This document shows, piece by piece, positions 24,101-30,467 of a stretch of DNA of 30,467 nt. The stretch's first letter is position 1; each line of letters starts with the position of its first letter. Made by a program: the position numbers and the translations under genes. Origin of the DNA: Welwitschia mirabilis (lineage: Eukaryota > Gnetophyta > Gnetopsida > Welwitschiales); contig JBOZIK010000001.1 of the NCBI GenBank assembly GCA_051453625.1, positions 7,838,368 to 7,868,834 on the forward strand. The letters are read 5' to 3'. The notes under the pieces were generated by a model. That model ran no database searches. It had not been told where the DNA came from and saw only the letters and a program-made list of their open reading frames with translations.

Positions 24101-24234
24101 TCTTAAGGATTAAAATCTTGATAGCATCATGAGATAATACTTCTAAATCTCAAAAATGCTAGTTTACTTAGATATAAGTTTTCTAAAAAATGCTAAAATA
24201 TTGAATCATCTAGTACAACCAAAACATTCGATTA
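21126..24234. other. AT-rich unassigned DNA, may include gypsy 3' spacer
   Basis: No coding domain is recognised. The right part adjoins the C-terminal end of the gypsy integrase remnant (minus strand), so it may contain that element's 3' non-coding region and LTR. A C-run at 21624-21629 reads as a G-run plus AAAA on the minus strand and could be its polypurine tract, but no TG start follows. A 60-base-spaced short direct repeat is at 23562-23652. Confidence 0.35.
23562..23652 (+). repeat. Short direct repeat with 60-base period
   Basis: TTAACATGTAT(G/A)TTTT(A/C)C, then CATAA, an A/T linker and ATTG occur at 23562-23592 and again 60 bases on at 23622-23652, with a few differences. It looks like a local duplication. 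Confidence 0.65.
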
Positions 24235-25900
24235 AAATTTTTTCCTAATGATGTGTTTATCATGATAGGATTTAATTTCTTATTTTTGGATTTTTTGGAT
24301 TTCATATGCTTCATTCCTAAATTTTTTTATTTTATTCAAGACAAAATTTCTAAATTATAAAGCTGCATTAAGATTTTGATTAAGATATTTTATGGCTCAA
24401 AAATCCTTATGTTAAATTTCTAAAGAGAGAAGACAATATTTTCTAAAAATGATTTGTAAGGATTACATTCTAATGAAGGTTTTATAGGTAGTTTGGTTAT
24501 TTCAGAAATATCACTGAGGTGTAATAACCAATCATTTATATGAAAATTCACTATTTTCTATAAAATCATTTTCAACTGTAATGTAACTTCTACTTGATCA
24601 TTGGTTTACAAGTGATAAGGAGTTATAAATTTATAGACTATTGCACATTTTCTCATAATATTATGTAGTATTCTATTTCAAAAATAAGTTCCTTCATCAC
24701 TAATGATAGCTTTACAATGGACAAAATAAGATAATCTATGTTATTTTAAGAACATCATAACTACTCTTAAGTCATATTTTTTAATCAAGATAGCTTCATA
24801 CTGCTTAGCAATACATTCTATATAAACTAATATATATAAGCACATAAAACATGAGGAAGATGATCCACTAAAATCTATACTCTATACATCAAATTATTTG
24901 ATTTTAAGAATAAGAAAATAAGGCAAAATATCTATTTGTATAATGTTACCTAGGTGTTGAAATCTATTATAGAAGTTTCAACATTCATAGACATATTTAA
25001 AAAATCTAGATAATAGAGTCTAAATTAAAAGTTTTAAGAGAAGTCATTTTATTAGAAAAACAAACTCTACAAATCCCATCATGTTTAAAGTTCATAAAAT
25101 TTAAGTTTCAAATGAATAAATGCATTTATGAATGATTTTCTTAGAATATTATTTAAATAAATAAGTCTTGTTCTAAAACAATTCATTTATTTCATGCAAG
25201 AACTGCTTTTTATCTTGAGTATTTAAATGATTAATAGATTCATAAGTATTAAGAGAATTAAGTAGGTTAACATAGTAGGGTTTCTATTATAAATCTAAAA
25301 TATATTCATCAGAAAATAAATCATTTATAGGTATTAAATTTGAAAGAGAAGGAGATTAAGAAATAATGTGAGATACCTAATCAATAACTAAATTTTATAA
25401 TCCTTTCTTATCTTTAGCTTTTATATCAAACTATTATAAAAATTAGGCCCACCTCATTAATTTAGATATGTATTCTCTCTTATCCAACATTTATTTAAGA
25501 GTAGAATGATCAATAAAGACAATGGTCTTTTACACTCATAAAATATAATCTAAATTTTCTAAATGAGAAACTAGTATTAATATCTATTTTTTAGTTCTTA
25601 TACAATTAAAATAAAAACCTTAGAGTTTTTTACTTTCATTGCAAATGACATAAGGTTTATTATCTCTTCTTTGTTACAAACGTACTCGTGTAATGTAATT
25701 TCTTGTACGACATAATAAATCAAAAGAAAGATATCAATCAAGAGGTTGCAAGATAGGAGATAAATTTATAAGAGATTTAAGTGTTCAAAAGATGGCACTA
25801 GTTCAAGAGTATAATCATAAGAGGAATTTTACCAATAAGATTAGTTAAGGCCTTTAATCTTTTGATTCATTACAAGTTGATTATTTGTCAGTACGAGTTT
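24235..25900 (-). pseudogene. Ty3/gypsy pol remnant (RNase H and integrase), Tat/Athila-like
   Basis: Reading leftward on the minus strand: a Pro/Asp-rich RT-RNase H connection (near 25825-25740), RNase H with RRDNKPYVI (near 25680-25650), KTIVFIDHSTLK (near 25530-25497), LDKREYISKLMRWA (to about 25452) and FDIKAKDKKGL (near 25430-25395). Next come the HHCC-type zinc region NRFQHLGNI (near 24985-24955) and the integrase core. The three catalytic acids are all present in recognisable context: Asp in SIDFSGS (about 24871), Asp in AIISDEGTYF (about 24698), and Glu in DQVEVT (about 24590). The C-terminal part includes IKKFRNEAYEIQKIQK and SYHDKHIIRK (24251-24330), a signature of Tat/Athila-type elements. 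Stops and frameshifts are frequent. The catalytic half of RT, gag and both LTRs are not identified; the 5' part is absent to the right, where plastid-derived DNA begins. Confidence 0.85.
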
Positions 25901-26507
25901 TACTTATGATGTTTTTAGGAGCCCCAACCAAATGAGAGATTTCATTTCTTTTTTAATGTACTAGAAGATCTATGGAGATTAAATAATATTTAAACTTCTA
26001 TTTTTCAAGTTAAAAAAAAGTTTAAATAATAGCTTTAGTTTACTTTAGTTATAAACTGTGTTTTGTGCTCATTAGACTTTGGTTTCTTGAAGATCTTAAT
26101 ATCTAGAAATAGAGAATTAAATATTAATAATGAAAAGTGAGATAGATTAAAATAATTTTGATGTCATCTTTATAGTGTCCTTGCCTTGGTTAATTAAGGG
26201 AAAAACCTCTACAAAAAAAAGATATTAATCTTTATCTTTTAGAATCTAAGGTAAAAGGAATTTGAATACTTGACCTTATGGTCTAGAATCATGAACCTTT
26301 TTTCACTAAGCTACTAACTCCTAGGAAAAATTATTACCTTTTTCTTTCCTCAACCCCCCTCCACCTGACTCCAACCCACACCCTCTTTTTTATTCCTAAA
26401 ATAAAAGAGAGTAATAGATTTATAAGGATCTAGGTTGGATGGTATACCTACCCCACTTGGATCTTAGCATATTCAAAATAATTATTTATTAGTAGAAAAT
26501 GGCTAGA
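25901..26507. other. Unassigned DNA between gypsy remnant and plastid insertion
   Basis: AT-rich with one C-rich patch at 26347-26385. No reverse transcriptase catalytic motif was found here, although the gypsy RT would be expected on the minus strand. The insertion border of the plastid DNA, or a deletion, may lie in this interval. Confidence 0.4.
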
Positions 26508-26876
26508 TTACAATGTATCCACTAAATCAAATTCAAAATTGATCTTCTTTTAGGCTTCACATACAACAGCTAGTTCAAGACTCCATTTAGCTACTTTGTA
26601 GATTACTTCATTTCCTTGATGAACAAGATTGTGCCCCTTGTTATGAGCCTGTACACAAGCTTTTAAAGTAACTCGATTAGTTGTAGCACCTAGTGCATTT
26701 TTCCCAATAGTGTTCTAAAGTTTCTCCACCAAATTGTAGTACAACATCATCTCCAAAAATATTGGTCAAAGATGGCATATGTTAAACATGAATACCTCCC
26801 AAAGCTACAGGCATGATACCTGATATAGATACCCAATATTGAGTGAAATAAATATCATGACTCCAATCTTTACATC
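26508..26876 (-). pseudogene. rbcL: Plastid rbcL 3' fragment (Rubisco large subunit), nuclear copy
   Basis: The minus strand encodes the C-terminal part of the Rubisco large subunit. It begins near the FTQ-DW region (about 26876). The recognisable pieces are [19 protein letters not shown] (26780-26725), then [38 protein letters not shown], and a tail ending FEFDLVDTL then TAA (26508-26510). In the plastid this enzyme fixes CO2 as the large subunit of the L8S8 complex. Here it is dead: Trp codons have become stops (in HV*HM and in the EVWK position), there is a one-base insertion near 26710-26700, and several Arg/Gly codons have changed by G-to-A. It lacks the first two thirds of the gene, including the active-site Lys residues. 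Confidence 0.9.
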
Positions 26877-27163
26877 TTTGTTATTCTTTTGTTCAATTTA
26901 TCTATCATGTAAATTCTACTTACTGTGATATATTATTGTCAACTTTAATATAAATAGCATGAAGGCTATATTTATACAAATTATAGTGGAATCTATGAAA
27001 GCATTGCTTATCAACTTGTTCTAACCTAGGATAATAAGATTATAAGCTTGGTCCTACTTCATGCAATTAGAGAAAACTTTCACTTAGCTCAGANNNNNNN
27101 NNNATGTGGCTTATAGGTGTAGAGCCAAACCCAAAAATCCCAATAAGCATTAACTCTCTCTGA
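26877..27163. other. Unassigned junction segment within the plastid-derived cluster
   Basis: This segment joins the rbcL and 16S fragments and contains a 10-N gap at 27094-27103. I could not match it to rbcL or rDNA. It may be filler, another plastid piece too decayed to read by eye, or host DNA. Confidence 0.4.
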
Positions 27164-27336
27164 AAAGGAGGTAATCCAGTCACACCTTTTAGTATAGCTA
27201 TCTTGTTATGACTTCACTCTAATCACTAATCCTACCTTTATCATCCCCCTCCTTGTGGTTAAGGTAAAGACTTCAAACATGACCAACTCCTGTAGTGTGG
27301 TGGGTAGTATGTACAAGGCCTAAGAACAAATTCACA
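27164..27336 (-). pseudogene. rrn16: Plastid 16S rRNA 3' end fragment
   Basis: The plus strand starts with AAAGGAGGTAATCCAG, the reverse complement of the 3' end of bacterial-type 16S rRNA including the anti-Shine-Dalgarno CCUCC. It continues with the conserved CTTGTTATGACTTCACT and GTACAAGGCC blocks and stops at AACAAATTCAC. Only about the last 170 bases of the roughly 1.49-kb gene are present. Most differences from the plastid sequence as I know it are G/C to A/T. Confidence 0.92.
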
Positions 27337-27362
27337 TAGGAATTATTAAAATTAAACTTATA

Positions 27363-28334
27363 TAGTGTAAATAAAACATGAAACTATAAGCTCCCAAGTA
27401 GTGGAAGGAGAATGAAATATCTGATCACGTGTATTTTGAAAAATGAGCCAGTGAATTATAGGCAGTGGCTTGATTAAGAGAACCAACCAAAGCCATAGTG
27501 AGAGTGAGTCTTNNNNNNNNNNTTATGAACCTGAAGCTAGGTGATCTATCCATAATGATGATGAAGCTTAGATAAAACTAAGTAGTGGTTTAAACTGACT
27601 AATGTTATAAAATCAATAGACGAGTTGTGGTTAGGAATGAAATGCCACTCAGACTTAAAGCTAGCTACTTCTCCTTGAAATGCATTAAGGTGTAGCAGTT
27701 GACTGAACTGTCTAGGGTAAAGCACTATTTCAGTATAGGCCATGTAAGTAGTAGCATATTAATGCAAACTATAAATACTAGATATAACCCCAAATAGGGG
27801 TAAGGATTAGTCAATGAAACAATGGGGGATAAGCTTTATTATCAAAAGTGGAATAGCCCAGATCACTAAATAAGACCCCTAAATAACTTCTCAGTGGTGA
27901 AGGATGTATGAGTGTAAAGATGTCTAGGAAGCTTACCTAGAATCAACCACCCTTAAAAGAGTGCATACTAGCTTTACTGATTAAGAAATCTTTTACTAAA
28001 GATGAATGGTACTAAGCAATCTTCTAAAACTATGGGATATATAAAAAACATTGATAGGAGAGCATTCTATTTCAGAGGAAAGCACCGATGCAAGCAGGTG
28101 TGGATGAAGTGAAAGTGAGAATATTAGCTTAAGTAATACAAACATTGGTGAGAATGTAATACCATGAAAACCTAAGGGCTCCTCCATAAGATTTTTCCAT
28201 AAGGGGTAAGTTAGGGCCTAAGATTAGGAAAAAAGATGTTGTCGATAAACAACAGGTTAATATTCCTATACTNNNNNNNNNNGACATAAGGTGATCTTTC
28301 CTTTTTTTAGAAGGGTAATAAGGGGTAGAGAATT
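27363..28334 (+). pseudogene. rrn23: Plastid 23S rRNA middle segment, tandem copy 1
   Basis: It starts in the ACATGAAACTATAAGCTCCC block and runs through conserved 23S blocks: GAATTATAGGCAGTGGCTTG, GTGATCTATCCAT, GTTGTGGTTAGGAATGAAATG, GCAGTTGACTG, GGGGGATAAGCTTTAT, CAACCACCCTTAAAAGAGTG, and AAACATTGGTGAGAATG. It ends in AAGGGGTAGAGAA near 28334. This corresponds to roughly nucleotides 0.4-1.45 thousand of the plastid gene. It is heavily AT-shifted, so an rRNA helix set cannot form properly. Gaps of 10 N at 27513 and 28273 hide more than 10 bases each, judged from copy 2 (about 20 and about 64). Confidence 0.93.
27513..27522. other. Assembly gap (10 N) in 23S copy 1
   Basis: Copy 2 has about 20 bases between the same flanks, so this gap is shorter than the missing sequence. 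Confidence 0.9.
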
Positions 28335-28566
28335 TAGATCATATTAAGTATATACTTTTACTTTCATGTTTTAAAACCATAGCTTTTAAACATAAAATTA
28401 CTATACGTGTAGTTCAAAAAGAGTTCAATTTTAAAATTCATAAAGAATTCTTTCTTAAGGAAGTCAAATTTAAAAGAGATTTTCTCTATTTGCAGTTTAT
28501 CCAAAAATTCAAAAAGTGGCTCTTGAAGATCAACTTAGCTACAAAATGTTTTTGGCTTTTAAATAA
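28335..28566. other. Unassigned filler attached to 23S copy 1
   Basis: After the 23S match ends, about 230 bases of AT-rich DNA follow that I cannot place in 23S. The last 21 bases or so (AATGTTTTTGGCTTTTAAAT) recur at 29844 in copy 2, and the offset is the same (1299-1300) as on the other side of the 223-N gap. So this filler is very likely part of the duplicated unit and fills the copy 2 gap. Confidence 0.7.
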
Positions 28567-28666
28567 NNNNNNNNNNNNNNNNNNNNNNNNNNNNNNNNNN
28601 NNNNNNNNNNNNNNNNNNNNNNNNNNNNNNNNNNNNNNNNNNNNNNNNNNNNNNNNNNNNNNNNNN
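28567..28666. other. Assembly gap (100 N) between 23S copies
   Basis: Placeholder-size gap between the two plus-strand 23S-derived repeats. By analogy with copy 2, the minus-strand 23S 5' fragment could lie here too. Confidence 0.95.
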
Positions 28667-29620
28667 TGTATTTTAAAAAATAATCCAGTGAATTATAGGC
28701 AGTGTCTTGGCTAAGAAAACCAACCAAAGTCATAGTGAGAGTAAGTCTTCATAGAACAATTATCACAATTTATGGACCTAAATCTAGGTGATCTATCCAT
28801 AATCATGATGAAGCTTAGATGAAACTAAGTAGAGTTTTAAACTCACTGATATTAAAAAATCAATAGATGAGTTATGGTTAGGGGTGAAATGCTACTCAAA
28901 ATTAAAGCGAGCTAGTTCTCCTCAAAATGCGTTAAGGCATAGCAGTTGACTGGACCGTCTAGTGTAAAGCACGATTTCGGTATAGGCCATGTAAGTAGTA
29001 GCATATTAATGCAAACTATAAATACTATATATAGCCCCAAACAAGGGTAAGGATTAGCCAATGAGACAATGGGGGATAAGCTTTATTGTCAAGAGGGGAA
29101 TAGCCCAGATCACTAGATATGACCCCTAAATGATTTCTTAGTGGTGAANNNNNNNNNNNNNNNNNNNNNNNNNNNNNNNNNNNNNNNAAGCAACCACCCT
29201 TGAAAGAGTGCATACTAGCTTACTGATCGAGAACTCTGTCACTAAAGATGAGTGGTATTAAGCAATCTTCTAAAACTATGGGATATCTAAAAAACATTGT
29301 TAGGGAAGCATTCTGTTTCAAAGGAAAGCACCGATGTAAGAAGGTATGGATGAAGTGAAATTGTGAATATCAGCTTGAGTAATATAAACATTGGTGAGAA
29401 TGCAATACCATGAAAACCTAAGGACTCCTCCATAAGATTTTTCCATAAGAGGTAAGTTATGGCTTAAGATTAGGCCAAAAGGTGTTGTCGATGGAGAATA
29501 GGTTAATATTCCTATACTATATTTTATTGGTCCCAAGGGATGGAGGAGGATGAGTTAGCCAAAAGATGGTTATCGATTCAAGGAGATAAGGTGATCTTTC
29601 CTTTTTCTAGGAGGGCCAAA
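28667..29620 (+). pseudogene. rrn23: Plastid 23S rRNA middle segment, tandem copy 2
   Basis: Same region of 23S as copy 1, starting a little later (TGTATTTTAAAAAATAATCCAG). It keeps blocks such as TGGTTAGGGGTGAAATG, GGATAAGCTTTATTGTC and CCAAGGGATGGAGGAGGATG, and overall looks slightly closer to the plastid sequence than copy 1. The two copies differ at roughly one base in eight to ten by eye. They share many non-plastid states, for example the segment CATGTAAGTAGTAGCATATT near 27740 and 28988. The 39-N gap at 29149-29187 is sized correctly by comparison with copy 1 (42 bases between flanks in both). Confidence 0.93.
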
Positions 29621-29843
29621 NNNNNNNNNNNNNNNNNNNNNNNNNNNNNNNNNNNNNNNNNNNNNNNNNNNNNNNNNNNNNNNNNNNNNNNNNNNNNNNN
29701 NNNNNNNNNNNNNNNNNNNNNNNNNNNNNNNNNNNNNNNNNNNNNNNNNNNNNNNNNNNNNNNNNNNNNNNNNNNNNNNNNNNNNNNNNNNNNNNNNNNN
29801 NNNNNNNNNNNNNNNNNNNNNNNNNNNNNNNNNNNNNNNNNNN
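29621..29843. other. Assembly gap (223 N)
   Basis: The flanks on both sides lie at an offset of 1299-1300 from copy 1, so the gap length is well estimated and its content should resemble about 28321-28544. Confidence 0.95.
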
Positions 29844-29882
29844 AATGTTTTTGGCTTTTAAATATTTTGAAAGTTCATTTTC

Positions 29883-30080
29883 TCATGTACTACTTTTCTA
29901 TTAATCACCCAGGAGTATTTAGACTTTCAAGGTGGTTCTTATTGATTTACACAGGATTCCATGTGCCTCATGCTACTTTGATTAGAGTGTAAGCCAATGA
30001 CCCTTTTGGCTATTGGACTCTCACCATCTAGGGTTCATGACTTGATTACTTTACCTAGTTGCATAATTCTTACTTATATT
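29883..30080 (-). pseudogene. rrn23: Plastid 23S rRNA 5' segment, piece 1
   Basis: Reverse complement of the 23S 5' domain. On the minus strand it reads through CCCTAGATGGTGAGAGTCCA, AGCATGAGGCACATGGAATC, and ACTCCTGGGTGATTAATAG, ending near the conserved GTACCGTGAGGGAA position. It is on the opposite strand from the 23S middle segments. The left flank 29844-29882 belongs to the filler of the duplicated unit. Confidence 0.9.
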
Positions 30081-30180
30081 NNNNNNNNNNNNNNNNNNNN
30101 NNNNNNNNNNNNNNNNNNNNNNNNNNNNNNNNNNNNNNNNNNNNNNNNNNNNNNNNNNNNNNNNNNNNNNNNNNNNNNNN
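30081..30180. other. Assembly gap (100 N)
   Basis: Placeholder-size gap. The 85 bases to its left (29996-30080) recur to its right at 30239-30321. Confidence 0.95.
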
Positions 30181-30238
30181 ATTAACAGGATTGAAATTGA
30201 AATGTGGACTATTGCACAAATACACACCACAACAACCA
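30181..30238. other. Short segment between 23S 5' pieces
   Basis: I could not match this stretch with confidence to 23S. Position within 23S would predict sequence between the CCCTAGATGG block and the AGCATGGGGCACG block, but the bases do not follow it clearly. Confidence 0.35.
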
Positions 30239-30467
30239 ATAACCCTTTTGGCTATTGGACTCTCATCATCTAGGGTTTAGGACTTGATTACTTTATCTAG
30301 TAGCACAATGCTTACTTATATTGCTCTCCCATAACCCCATTTTTCATGATTCACTTCAAAATGAATGGTTGAGACTGCTCCCATTTCACTCGCTGCTACT
30401 ACGAAAATCACTTTTGATTTCTTTTTCTCTAATTAATAAGACGTTTTAGTTCCTTAGGTTACTCCTT
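30239..30467 (-). pseudogene. rrn23: Plastid 23S rRNA 5' segment, piece 2 (runs off the window)
   Basis: Minus-strand 23S 5' domain: from the edge inward it reads AGAGAAAAAGAAATCAAAAG, CGTAGTAGCAGCGAGTGAAA, TGGGAGCAGTC, GGGGTTATGGGAGAGCAAT and CCTAGATGATGAGAGTCCAA. It overlaps piece 1 over about 85 bases (29996-30080) with roughly one difference in ten. A small insertion relative to the plastid sequence is present near 30348-30372. The true 5' end of 23S lies beyond the right edge. Confidence 0.9.

Noticed and set aside
27546-28187. Minus-strand frames of 63-65 codons
   Set aside because: They lie antisense to plastid 23S rRNA sequence, which is not protein-coding.
28545-28566. Resemblance of AATGTTTTTGGCTTTTAA to an rbcL block
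   Set aside because: Only a short stretch fits, and the sequence upstream does not match rbcL in any frame.
26508-30467. A functional plastid or bacterial rRNA operon
   Set aside because: Genes are fragmentary, on mixed strands, strongly AT-shifted and interrupted, with no tRNA genes in the expected spacer.
1-30467. CRISPR arrays, retrons, toxin-antitoxin or other prokaryotic systems
   Set aside because: No regular spaced repeats and no prokaryotic gene organisation; the content is plant retroelements and plastid-derived DNA.

Overview
The window looks like a gene-poor, strongly AT-rich stretch of a land-plant nuclear genome, probably pericentromeric or otherwise heterochromatic. The reasons are several families of decayed LTR retrotransposons of plant type, a cluster of decayed chloroplast-derived fragments (rbcL, 16S and 23S rRNA), and scaffold gaps of N. 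I found no intact host gene, tRNA gene, CRISPR array or bacterial-type operon. Every recognisable coding segment is a pseudogene.

Layout, left to right. Positions 1-2580 are unassigned AT-rich DNA with a possible polypurine tract at 820-828, a possible TATA box at 1961-1969, and then a 303-base gap. Positions 2884-5303 and 5404 to about 10321 hold two head-to-tail Ty1/copia elements of one family, both read on the minus strand. The right-hand copy B keeps most of its LTR, a primer-binding site, gag, zinc knuckle, protease, integrase and the first half of reverse transcriptase. The left-hand copy A keeps a partial LTR, primer-binding site, gag and protease. From about 10780 to 14190 lies a third, unrelated and much more decayed copia polyprotein on the plus strand. 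From about 15750 to 16470 there is a broken Lys/Glu-rich coiled-coil coding remnant on the minus strand. Positions 16470-19340 are unassigned. Positions 19349 to about 21125 contain two copies of a roughly 0.84-kb repeat separated by a gap. Positions 21130-24230 are mostly unassigned. Positions 24235-25900 contain a Ty3/gypsy (Tat/Athila-like) RNase H plus integrase remnant on the minus strand.

From 26508 to the right edge lies a mosaic nuclear plastid insertion (NUPT). In order it holds the rbcL 3' end (minus), the 16S rRNA 3' end (minus), two tandem copies of a middle segment of 23S rRNA (plus), then the 5' part of 23S rRNA in two partly overlapping pieces (minus). These segments are not collinear with a normal plastid genome, and 23S itself appears inverted at an internal breakpoint. 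The two 23S copies share many departures from the plastid sequence, so the duplication probably happened after transfer to the nucleus.

Two themes link the regions. First, decay is dominated by C-to-T and G-to-A changes, as expected for long-methylated silent DNA. Second, each of the five 100-N gaps lies beside or between direct repeats, so some apparent tandem duplications may be real arrays and others may be scaffolding artefacts. I see no convincing novel molecular system; the most interesting signals are the mosaic rDNA-derived plastid insertion and the tandem copia pair.
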